From: a virus
Length of the DNA stretch: 32,715 bases
Strand: one strand, 5' to 3'
IMG/VR virus record: IMGVR_UViG_3300021368_002653
Span: 1 to 32,715 of that record
Numbering within the stretch: position 1 is the stretch's first letter; every line of letters begins with the position of its first letter. The position numbers and the translations under genes are program-made. The notes below the pieces were generated by a model. That model was not told the DNA's origin, did not search any database, and was given only the letters and a program-made list of their open reading frames with translations. Positions 15,306-20,695 of this stretch are shown one piece after another.

Positions 15306-15936
15306 TCAGGCTTTTATTACGGGTTGTGATGAAGGACATGCATGGATGCTTCCATGGTTTGTCAAAAACTACAAGCGTTATAACTCTGCGCCACTAATCT
15401 TTTCTGACTTCGGTGTTTCTGAAAAAACTCTAGAGTATGTTAAGCAGGAGTTTCATTGCATCTTAGATATGACGAAAGTAAAAGAAGCTGGCTGGTTTAA
15501 AAAACCTCGTTCTATGCTATATGCTCCAGCAAAGAAAACAGTGTGGATCGATACCGATTGTGAAATCCTGGATAACATCGAAGATATTTTTAACAAGCTT
15601 GTTCCTAACAAATTAGCAATGGTAGAAGATAAGCCTTGGTCAAAACGTAGAGGTGAACTGTGGCACAACTCCGGAGTTGTAGGCTTTATAGATAAACCTA
15701 TGATTCTACATCAATGGTGTCAACGAGTTCATGACGAACCTAATGTAGGAGATCAAGAAGTATTACATTCAATGCTCGATCCTATGTCCAAGCTGGTGCA
15801 TATTGAAGATCTGCCGAATGAATACAACGTTTTAAGGATTCAGGTTCAGCTTGATGGTTACAAAGGGAAAAAGAAAATTATTCATTGGACCGGTCCAAAG
15901 GGAAAGAATCAAATTAGGAGCATGATTGATGGGTAA
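15289..15936 (+). CDS. Glycosyltransferase-like protein, DxD
   Basis: GTG 15289 is chosen (215 residues) because GGAG lies nine bases upstream and the likely conserved YDQAFITGCDEGHAWMLPWF follows; ATG 15274 would add five residues. VWIDTDCEIL carries DTD (88-90) in a GT-A setting, and WHNSGVVGF plus GDQEVLHSML match the acceptor-side motifs of glycosyltransferases. IIHWTGPKGK near the end offers a His ligand. Family not certain. Confidence 0.68.
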   Translation: MSKKYDQAFITGCDEGHAWMLPWFVKNYKRYNSAPLIFSDFGVSEKTLEYVKQEFHCILDMTKVKEAGWFKKPRSMLYAPAKKTVWIDTDCEILDNIEDIFNKLVPNKLAMVEDKPWSKRRGELWHNSGVVGFIDKPMILHQWCQRVHDEPNVGDQEVLHSMLDPMSKLVHIEDLPNEYNVLRIQVQLDGYKGKKKIIHWTGPKGKNQIRSMIDG

Positions 15937-16573
15937 AAGAATTGTACAAATCTTAGGCAACGGTGATTCGTGTCATTTTTATAAAGCTGCTCCTCGTCCT
16001 GGATTGAAGTTGACATGCAATCTTCCACCATTCGCTATGGAAGATCCGGTGTATGCCACCACAATTGTAGATTTTAAAATGATGAATGCAATCGCAAAGC
16101 AAGAGATTGTAGTACCCGGTCAATGGGTTCTTGGAATGAGACCAAAAGTTTTCATGGACAAGTCGCCGGCTATTCATATCAGGCACGCTCATCAAATCAA
16201 GCAATTCTATACCACACTTCCAAAGTACTGTCCTAATTACACTGATCTAAGCTGTGGTCATTTTGCTGCGCATTATGCAGCCAGCACATTTAAGCCAGAT
16301 GAAATTCATTTGTATGGATTTGATTCTATTTTTGATTTTAACTTGCGTAGTTCTTCTGACTTCTTTATGCATTCAGATCGAGAGAACATGAACAACTATC
16401 GTCTATCAAATAATTGGAGACCACTTTGGACTGGTATCTGGAACGAATTCAAGAACACTAAATTTGTGTTGCATTATTTCCACAAAGACGTCGCGCCAAA
16501 GCATGGTGATAATGTCGAGGTTGTAGTCTACAAAAAAGAAATGATGAAAAAATTATCATCAGATGGTGAATAA
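15929..16573 (+). CDS. Rossmann-like protein of the glycan cassette, unknown
   Basis: A 214-residue protein. ATG 15929 is chosen, with AGGAG upstream, instead of the TTG one codon earlier. The start KRIVQILGNGDSCHFYKA is a strand followed by a glycine/serine loop, reminiscent of DUF115/motility-accessory-type glycan proteins or sialyltransferase-like folds. A later DEIHLYGFDSIFDF is similar in style. The C-terminus ends HYFHKDVAPKHGDNVEVV, which resembles the HFFLKDKLPNRGENV ending of the enzyme at 10490. Membership in the cassette suggests a role in glycan synthesis; no activity can be assigned. Confidence 0.6.
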   Translation: MGKRIVQILGNGDSCHFYKAAPRPGLKLTCNLPPFAMEDPVYATTIVDFKMMNAIAKQEIVVPGQWVLGMRPKVFMDKSPAIHIRHAHQIKQFYTTLPKYCPNYTDLSCGHFAAHYAASTFKPDEIHLYGFDSIFDFNLRSSSDFFMHSDRENMNNYRLSNNWRPLWTGIWNEFKNTKFVLHYFHKDVAPKHGDNVEVVVYKKEMMKKLSSDGE

Positions 16574-16576
16574 TGG

Positions 16577-16605
16577 TTTACTTTCTCAAAAAACTGTAGT
16601 ATAAT
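16577..16605 (+). promoter_or_regulatory. Early promoter after the glycan cassette
   Basis: TTTACT (16577-16582), 17-base spacer, TATAAT (16600-16605). Expected start is about 16612. It drives the unit of small genes ending with glutaredoxin. Confidence 0.82.
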
Positions 16606-16617
16606 AGATCTACAGTT
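16592..16617. promoter_or_regulatory. 8-bp inverted repeat flanking the -10 box
   Basis: AACTGTAG (16592-16599) and CTACAGTT (16610-16617) are perfect inverted repeats around TATAATAGAT. The geometry matches the dyad at 6049-6092: arms either side of the -10, left arm untranscribed. It is a possible operator. Confidence 0.45.
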
Positions 16618-16633
16618 AAAGAGGAGCTAAATT

Positions 16634-16843
16634 ATGGAATATCGTTATCCCGTTCTTGCCAACGTTCTCAAATCAATCGCAGTTGATTGGTCCGAAGAGA
16701 ATGTCACCTATCAACTTCAGCGTCTTACTTCCGACGAAATGCGGAAGCTGCGTGAGCTTTTCAACACAGCCGAAATGATTGAGGACAATCGCGGCAAGTT
16801 CAATCCTTTTGGCGACGATGACTATTGGAAGGACGCGGTATGA
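16634..16843 (+). CDS. Small early protein, unknown
   Basis: A 69-residue acidic helical protein, first gene behind the promoter at 16577, with AGAGGAG before the ATG. LQRLTSDEMRKLRELFNTAEMI forms an amphipathic helix, and the tail is Asp/Trp-rich (FGDDDYW). No family is recognised. It overlaps the SWIM gene by 4 bases. Confidence 0.65.
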   Translation: MEYRYPVLANVLKSIAVDWSEENVTYQLQRLTSDEMRKLRELFNTAEMIEDNRGKFNPFGDDDYWKDAV

Positions 16844-17040
16844 GCCATCCCTCTGAAATCGTCAATACGAAAGGTCACTGGGCTGTTGGAGTAAAATGGC
16901 CCGTGATCGGCAGTAAAGGTGATAAATATATTGTAGAAATGCTCGATTCCGGTTTTGATTGTAACTGTATCGCATTTCGTAAGTGTAAGCATATCAAGTC
17001 TGTAGAGGAAAAATTCAATGATCCTTGTGACGGGCGGTAG
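16840..17040 (+). CDS. SWIM-type zinc-finger protein
   Basis: A 66-residue protein with CNCIAFRKCKH, i.e. Cys41-x-Cys43, Cys49-x-His51, the CxCx(n)CxH pattern of SWIM zinc fingers, which bind DNA or proteins. The N-terminal part forms beta strands (GHWAVGVKWPVIGS). It is essentially a single SWIM domain. The ATG at 16840 overlaps the previous stop. It overlaps the metalloprotein gene by 23 bases. It may be a phage DNA-binding or takeover factor; target unknown. Confidence 0.7.
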   Translation: MSHPSEIVNTKGHWAVGVKWPVIGSKGDKYIVEMLDSGFDCNCIAFRKCKHIKSVEEKFNDPCDGR

Positions 17041-17419
17041 AGCTAAACAACGACAAAACGTTTACCGCGCAGCTGAGTTTGCGTGGAACTACTTGATGCC
17101 TCGAGTAAGAAATTGTTTTGTTGATATTACAATTAAGAAAATAAAAGATGCACAAGGTTATTGTCTTGAAGCAGATGATAGAACCTTTGAACTTGAAATT
17201 GATCGTCGACTAGAAGGCGATGATTTATTAACGTGTGTTTTTCATGAAATGGTGCATGTTAAACAAGGTGTTCGTAATGAATTAAAAGATGTGAACTATT
17301 TTGCAAAGAAGTGGAAAGGTGAAGAGTACATTAATATACTCTATGATGTTAACCATCCATGGGAAGTAGAAGCTTACGAATTACAAGAGGAAATTTTGAA
17401 AGAATGGAAAAGAAGGTAA
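17018..17419 (+). CDS. Putative zinc metallopeptidase (HExxH)
   Basis: A 133-residue protein with VFHEMVHVKQG, HEMVH at 76-80, a classic zinc-protease helix. WEVEAYELQ near residue 118 offers Glu118 as a third ligand, giving a gluzincin-like layout. It is short, with no signal peptide, so it acts in the cytoplasm. SprT-like phage proteins share this layout. It could cut a host protein or a phage precursor. Start: ATG after GAGGA, nested in the end of the SWIM gene. The catalytic motif is clear; the substrate is unknown. Confidence 0.75.
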   Translation: MILVTGGRAKQRQNVYRAAEFAWNYLMPRVRNCFVDITIKKIKDAQGYCLEADDRTFELEIDRRLEGDDLLTCVFHEMVHVKQGVRNELKDVNYFAKKWKGEEYINILYDVNHPWEVEAYELQEEILKEWKRR

Positions 17420-17604
17420 GACACCAGACAGATAAAGAAGCTGAGTACTATCGTAGTATGGTTGTCGCGCAAGGTGATGAAATTCAAATTTTACGTAACA
17501 ACGTGAAAGAATTGCAAGGACAACTCCAAGGTGCATATCGTCGTATTGGCGAACTAAGAGAAGCTTTGGATATTGAGGTTGGTCAGAACAATGAAAGAGT
17601 ATAA
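17404..17604 (+). CDS. Short coiled-coil protein
   Basis: A 66-residue protein, nearly continuous heptad-like helix from about 10 to 58 (EIQILRNNVKELQGQLQGAY, then RRIGELREALDIEV), likely a dimeric coiled coil. It overlaps the metalloprotein gene by 16 bases and glutaredoxin by 14. No family is recognised. It might be a scaffold or adaptor for its neighbours. Confidence 0.6.
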   Translation: MEKKVRHQTDKEAEYYRSMVVAQGDEIQILRNNVKELQGQLQGAYRRIGELREALDIEVGQNNERV

Positions 17605-17815
17605 GATCTATACAAAATCCGGATACTGCGGTTACTGCGATGCAGCTAAAATCTTGATGAGAGAAAAAAATATTCGATTTAAGGAAGTCAAGCTGGTCAC
17701 TATAGAACAAAAGCAATCTTTCAGGGATGAAGGATTTAGTACTGTGCCACAGATTTACGATGATGAAGGTAACCATATTGGTGGTTACGATGATTTGAGA
17801 AAAAAATTAAAATAA
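17591..17815 (+). CDS. Glutaredoxin
   Basis: A 74-residue protein with YTKSGYCGYCDAAK (redox pair Cys13/Cys16), STVPQIY (cis-proline) and GGYDDL at the glutathione-binding end: a complete minimal glutaredoxin. The CGYC active site is unlike the CPYC of many cellular enzymes. It probably reduces the C-terminal Cys729/Cys734 pair of the phage NrdJ or other thiols. Last gene of its unit. Confidence 0.9.
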   Translation: MKEYKIYTKSGYCGYCDAAKILMREKNIRFKEVKLVTIEQKQSFRDEGFSTVPQIYDDEGNHIGGYDDLRKKLK

Positions 17816-17830
17816 ATGCATTTTAGGGGT
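17816..17830 (+). repeat. Promoter-upstream box, copy 2
   Basis: ATGCATTTTAGGGGT, identical to 8426-8440, again overlapping by one base the -35 hexamer of an early promoter and starting directly after the TAA of the gene before. Confidence 0.75.
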
Positions 17831-17858
17831 GTACTTTCTCGGAAAAACGGTGTATAAT
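17830..17858 (+). promoter_or_regulatory. Early promoter
   Basis: TGTACT (17830-17835), 17-base spacer, TATAAT (17853-17858). The transcribed leader contains CTAACAATTG and GAGGAG before the ATG at 17892. Confidence 0.8.
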
Positions 17859-17891
17859 ATATCTAACAATTGATGAAGAGGAGCAAACATC

Positions 17892-18368
17892 ATGACTTAC
17901 ATTATGCAACAAGACCTTCGCGATTACATTAACGCTCAGCGCGCTGAGGCGGAAGCCTATTCTCAGCAGCCTGGCTGTTGGATGGGCAAAATGGTCGATG
18001 CAGACGATATCGAGTATTGGTCGGAGCGTGTTCCGTCTGGTACTCTTCAAGAGCTCAAGCGCACTGAGCTTATCGAGGATGCATACTACATCACTGCTGA
18101 TCATGTCAGCAAGTCGTATGCACGTTCTCTTCAGTTCCATCGTTGGACAGATGACAAGATCCTCCGCCACATCGAGAAAATCTCGAAGCAGGCCGAGCGT
18201 GAGCGTCAGATCGATCACCTTGAAAAGGTAGCCGAAGAAGCTCGCCTTGACAACCTTGCTGCAGACATGGGTGTCTGTCGCGAAACACTCGATCGCTGGA
18301 TCGAGGAAGATTATCCTAGCGAGGTCTTCCAGCCTCGCTCTCATCAACCAGATTATGCGGTGTACTAA
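17892..18368 (+). CDS. Early protein with possible C-terminal helix-turn-helix, unknown
   Basis: The 158-residue protein has higher GC content than most neighbours, with many CGC/CTT/GAG codons. The middle is a long charged helix rich in Glu, Arg and Ala. RLDNLAADMGVCRETLDRWI (about 119-138) reads like a helix-turn-helix (L-A-x-x-x-G-V-x-x-x-T-L-x-x-W). It could be a small phage regulator, but this is a by-eye motif. GAGGAG precedes the ATG. First gene of its promoter unit. Confidence 0.6.
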   Translation: MTYIMQQDLRDYINAQRAEAEAYSQQPGCWMGKMVDADDIEYWSERVPSGTLQELKRTELIEDAYYITADHVSKSYARSLQFHRWTDDKILRHIEKISKQAERERQIDHLEKVAEEARLDNLAADMGVCRETLDRWIEEDYPSEVFQPRSHQPDYAVY

Positions 18369-18369
18369 G

Positions 18370-18651
18370 ATGCTGAAGTTCATGTATGATACACATACTC
18401 TCGAGTATGGTCCGGATGTTAGGGTTGCTTATTACAAGTTTGAAGGCGCAGACTATCGTGACGATGTACGTCTTCTCGAAAAAACATACAGGGAAGATTA
18501 TAAAGTCAAAGTTGATCGTATTCTTTCCTGTTATAACAGTGGCATCGATCCAATTACTGATGTCCGTCATGGTCCAGCCGAGTACGGGTTTGAAGTAATT
18601 TACGAAGGGTTTGCACCAGTAAAACGTGAGGACATTGATGCCTCTGTCTGA
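18370..18651 (+). CDS. Small early protein, unknown
   Basis: A 93-residue soluble protein rich in Tyr and Asp (ADYRDDVRLLEKTYREDYKV), one base after the preceding stop. Alternating strands and helices suggest a compact fold. No motif or family is recognised. It overlaps the membrane protein gene by 14 bases. Confidence 0.6.
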   Translation: MLKFMYDTHTLEYGPDVRVAYYKFEGADYRDDVRLLEKTYREDYKVKVDRILSCYNSGIDPITDVRHGPAEYGFEVIYEGFAPVKREDIDASV

Positions 18652-18844
18652 GATACAAGAAGCGCTGCCTATGCTGCTTCAGCTCCTCTTTTTAGTAGCA
18701 TGTGGCGCGCTTCTTGTAGGAATATTCGTGGCTATCATTAACTTTATTGTTAAGAACGCTATCGCAATTGTTCTTATTATGTTTTTGTTTTTTGCATGGC
18801 AAAGTGGAGTTTTACTTGAATGGTTCCGTAGCTCAACTGGATAG
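18638..18844 (+). CDS. Small membrane protein overlapping tRNA-Arg
   Basis: A 68-residue protein with two near-continuous hydrophobic segments, about 12-38 (LLQLLFLVACGALLVGIF) and 44-60 (AIAIVLIMFLFFAW). Start: ATG after GAGGA. The last 23 bases, including the stop TAG, are also the 5' part of tRNA-Arg. The peptide can be made only from transcripts not yet cut by RNase P. It could be a holin-like or superinfection protein; function unknown. Confidence 0.6.
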   Translation: MPLSEIQEALPMLLQLLFLVACGALLVGIFVAIINFIVKNAIAIVLIMFLFFAWQSGVLLEWFRSSTG

Positions 18845-18898
18845 AGCAGCAGACTTCTAATCTGCAGGTTGAGGGTTCGAGTCCTTCCGGAATCGCCA
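18822..18898 (+). tRNA. tRNA-Arg (anticodon UCU)
   Basis: It begins GGTTCCG, pairing with CGGAATC (one G-T), with a D-arm around GCTCAACTGGATAGAGC. The anticodon stem GCAGA/TCTGC has loop CTTCTAA, hence anticodon TCT. The T-loop is GTTCGAG, and CCA is encoded at 18896-18898. It reads AGA/AGG, common in this AT-rich genome. Confidence 0.95.
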
Positions 18899-18901
18899 AA
18901 T

Positions 18902-18987
18902 GCGAGCGTGGTGGAATAGGTAGACACACAAGACTTAAAATCTTGAGGCTTTAAGCCGTGGGGGTTCGAGTCCCCCCGCTCGTACCA
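18902..18987 (+). tRNA. tRNA-Leu (anticodon UAA)
   Basis: GCGAGCG pairs with CGCTCGT (terminal G-T). Anticodon stem CAAGA/TCTTG with loop CTTAAAA gives anticodon TAA. There is a long variable arm (GGCTTTAAGCCGT, class II tRNA), T-loop GTTCGAG, and encoded CCA (18985-18987). It reads UUA. It lies 3 bases after tRNA-Arg. Confidence 0.95.
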
Positions 18988-18999
18988 AAGGAGGAAACA

Positions 19000-19134
19000 A
19001 TGGGCAGAGCTCAGCGTATACATAAAAGTACTTCTGCAAGAAAAAAAAGAAGAGCTACAAAGGACATTGTAATCACAAGAACTTTGAATTTGTTTTCTAA
19101 GTTACGACGAAAAAGGCGCAACCGGACTGCCTAG
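19000..19134 (+). CDS. Very basic 44-residue protein within the tRNA cluster
   Basis: A perfect AAGGAGG lies before the ATG at 19000, 12 bases after tRNA-Leu. Of the 44 residues, 17 are Lys or Arg and only one is acidic. There are two basic clusters (RKKRR at 14-18 and RRKRR at 36-40) around a short hydrophobic stretch (TLNLFSKL). It has the look of a ribosomal-protein-like or RNA-binding peptide. It is too short for family assignment; coding is supported by the strong ribosome-binding site. Confidence 0.55.
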   Translation: MGRAQRIHKSTSARKKRRATKDIVITRTLNLFSKLRRKRRNRTA

Positions 19135-19205
19135 CAATTACGCTGAAATCCGGAGCACAATGACTACATGCATCCAGTCTATATAAGCTGGCTCTGCTTT
19201 ATTAA

Positions 19206-19240
19206 GGTGGCAGGCAGGATTACATAAGAAGCCTGCCACC
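19206..19240 (+). other. Strong hairpin between small basic gene and tRNA-Gly
   Basis: GGTGGCAGGC (19206-19215) pairs perfectly with GCCTGCCACC (19231-19240) around a 15-base loop. It ends seven bases before tRNA-Gly and is followed by ATTTAT, a poor U-tract. It sits in a 112-base stretch (19135-19246) with no tRNA and only an eight-codon reading frame (19160-19186, after GGAG). It may be an RNA processing signal, an attenuator, or part of a small RNA. Confidence 0.5.
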
Positions 19241-19246
19241 ATTTAT

Positions 19247-19321
19247 GCGGGTATAGTATAATGGCAATTACTGCAGCCTTCCAAGCTGAGGATCGGGGTT
19301 CGACTCCCCGTACCCGCTCCA
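19247..19321 (+). tRNA. tRNA-Gly (anticodon UCC)
   Basis: GCGGGTA pairs with TACCCGC. Anticodon stem CAGC/GCTG with loop CTTCCAA gives anticodon TCC. T-loop GTTCGAC, stem GGGG/CCCC, discriminator T, and encoded CCA at 19319-19321. It reads GGA. Confidence 0.93.
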
Positions 19322-19334
19322 CAAGGATATAAAT

Positions 19335-19496
19335 ATGACTATGGATGATCTTTTACCAATCGACTACATTATGGTAATCATGTTCGCATGGATTATTTCG
19401 CAATCAATTATTGTAGCGGATCTCTTCTGGCTTGGCATTGGTATCTGGTGTTTCCAAATATATGCTAGGAAAAGAGGAGGATGGCAAGATGAGTGA
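19335..19496 (+). CDS. Small membrane protein, unknown
   Basis: A 53-residue protein with AAGGA seven bases before the ATG. Residues about 10-46 are hydrophobic (YIMVIMFAWIISQSIIVADL and then FWLGIGIWCFQIY), with one Asp in between, so probably two short transmembrane passes or one kinked one. A basic RKRGGW tail suggests the C-terminus is cytoplasmic. It overlaps the next gene by 8 bases. Function unknown. Confidence 0.6.
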   Translation: MTMDDLLPIDYIMVIMFAWIISQSIIVADLFWLGIGIWCFQIYARKRGGWQDE

Positions 19497-19752
19497 TGAT
19501 ATTTTTGACTTTGGGTTCACTGCAGTTAACGAAGATGAATTAAAAGTCGCACAGGATGCCGCTCGTCAAGTTGATGAGTATAGTACCACCATCAACGATA
19601 CACAGCAAAAGCTTGACAAGCTTTACAATGCTATTACTCCCCTTTTAAACAATCTCAAACAGAATCCTGAAAAAGAATACATCCTTTGGCCAGATCGATT
19701 AGCCAAAGTTGAAGCATTCGAAACTCACCTTCAAAAAATATATTCAGCTTAA
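19489..19752 (+). CDS. Conserved marine T4-like small protein, unknown
   Basis: An 87-residue protein starting MSDDIFDFGFTAVNEDEL, with a helical middle and a conserved-looking NPEKEYILWPDRLAKVEAFE near the end. I recall this DIFDFGFTAV opening from many marine T4-like phages, always as hypothetical. ATG 19489 is chosen, preceded by AGGAGG. It starts inside the membrane-protein gene and ends at the promoter-upstream box at 19752. Possibly a structural or assembly factor; unproven. Confidence 0.7.
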   Translation: MSDDIFDFGFTAVNEDELKVAQDAARQVDEYSTTINDTQQKLDKLYNAITPLLNNLKQNPEKEYILWPDRLAKVEAFETHLQKIYSA

Positions 19753-19766
19753 TGCATTTTTATGGT
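19752..19766 (+). repeat. Promoter-upstream box, copy 3 (diverged)
   Basis: ATGCATTTTTATGGT, sharing ATGCATTTT and the terminal GGT with copies 1 and 2, starts in the TAA of the gene before and overlaps the -35 of the promoter at 19766. Confidence 0.65.
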
Positions 19767-19794
19767 TTACTTTCTCGTCAAACTGTGGTAGAAT
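19766..19794 (+). promoter_or_regulatory. Early promoter
   Basis: TTTACT (19766-19771), 17-base spacer ending GTGG, TAGAAT (19789-19794). The leader contains ATAACAATTG and GAGGAG before the ATG at 19819. Confidence 0.8.
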
Positions 19795-19818
19795 AGATAT
19801 AACAATTGAGGAGTAACT

Positions 19819-20064
19819 ATGAAATACGCAATCACTAAAGACATGTCCAAGGCTCAGCGCCTTGCGGTTATCAAACACTTCGCCGAAAAGCACAACAAAA
19901 AAGCTATTGTTCGTGACTACACCGAAAAGTATGCCGATCATACTCTCAAAAGTGTCCGCGATGATATTAACATCAATGCTTATACCGATGGTGCTAAATA
20001 TCTCGATGAGCATTATGGCGATCGTGTTCGTGAAACCAATGAGTATGAAAGTGAGTGGAACTAA
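19819..20064 (+). CDS. Small early protein, unknown
   Basis: An 81-residue charged soluble protein, first gene behind the promoter at 19766. The N-terminal half is a basic helix (MSKAQRLAVIKHFAEKHNKK), the C-terminal half acidic and Tyr-rich. It is coupled to the next gene by TAATG. No family is recognised. Confidence 0.62.
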   Translation: MKYAITKDMSKAQRLAVIKHFAEKHNKKAIVRDYTEKYADHTLKSVRDDININAYTDGAKYLDEHYGDRVRETNEYESEWN

Positions 20065-20420
20065 TGACTATGCATCTAGTTCGTGGTATGACTACCACCT
20101 CTACCCGTAAACGCAAGCAAAATCGTAAGCCAGGCCAAGCTCAGGCTCAGGCTGCTCACGATGCATGGCTTCGTAAAATGGGTGTCCACCCTTCACAGCT
20201 TAAGACAAAGGAGAAGTCTAGTGGCGCGAGTGTTCCGAACTATTCAAAGACGAGTACAGGTATCAAGACGTCAGACGTCATTGTTCCCATCGCTGGAAAG
20301 CGTAAAGCAAACGAGTATTCCGGAGATTACATTGTTGGACTCGCCACAATGCACAAGTCTAACATCGTCCCTGTGGGTAAAGGCAATTCAGCCGAAGACT
20401 ACGCTAAAATGAGGCGTTAG
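20064..20420 (+). CDS. Basic early protein, unknown
   Basis: A 118-residue protein with ATG in the TAATG junction. Residues about 6-30 are Arg/Lys/Gln/Ala-rich and disordered-looking (TRKRKQNRKPGQAQAQA), then a helix (HDAWLRKMGVHP). The C-terminal part, with IVPIAGKRKANEYSGDYIVG, looks folded. The basic N-terminus suggests nucleic-acid binding. No family is recognised. The unit ends here, 12 bases before the next promoter. Confidence 0.6.
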   Translation: MTMHLVRGMTTTSTRKRKQNRKPGQAQAQAAHDAWLRKMGVHPSQLKTKEKSSGASVPNYSKTSTGIKTSDVIVPIAGKRKANEYSGDYIVGLATMHKSNIVPVGKGNSAEDYAKMRR

Positions 20421-20432
20421 TAAAATTAGTCC

Positions 20433-20461
20433 TTTACTTTTCTGTGAAACTGTGGTAGAAT
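20433..20461 (+). promoter_or_regulatory. Early promoter, apparently giving a leaderless mRNA
   Basis: TTTACT (20433-20438), 17-base spacer ending GTGG, TAGAAT (20456-20461). The +1 position (seven bases after the -10) is A20468, the A of the first ATG of the next gene. Confidence 0.78.
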
Positions 20462-20467
20462 ATATAC

Positions 20468-20695
20468 ATGATGGAAAAAGTACTACTCACTGGCAAATCA
20501 CGTCACGGCAAAAATCGTATCAATCAGCACGGCAAGCTTTGGTTTGTCCAAGACATAGGTACGTTTAGAGGTTCGCCTGCAGCGCATTTGCGTAGTGAAT
20601 TCAAGACCGAAGGACCTAAAGACAAAAAAGGCTTTGACAGCCGATGGGTTCTTCTCCAGAATGATCCTAACTTTGTTATCGAGGAGCAACGATAA
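20468..20695 (+). CDS. Small early protein, likely leaderless mRNA
   Basis: The 75-residue basic protein begins with two consecutive ATGs at 20468 and 20471. There is no ribosome-binding site, and the promoter's predicted +1 is the first A of the ATG. No other in-frame start is available before the conserved-looking SRHGKNRINQHGKLWFVQD. The rest is rich in Lys, Arg and Gly with possible SH3-like strands. Coupled to the next gene by TAATG. Function unknown. Confidence 0.62.
   Translation: MMEKVLLTGKSRHGKNRINQHGKLWFVQDIGTFRGSPAAHLRSEFKTEGPKDKKGFDSRWVLLQNDPNFVIEEQR

Noticed and set aside
19039-19105. A_AAA_AAA slippery run inside the small basic gene
   Set aside because: The heptamer is in register, but the -1 frame stops after about 18 codons with no sensible product; the run is more likely just Lys codons in AT-rich DNA.
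19328-19335. TATAAATA just after tRNA-Gly
   Set aside because: It forms the spacer between AAGGA and the ATG at 19335, among early genes, so it is probably a chance match rather than a late promoter.
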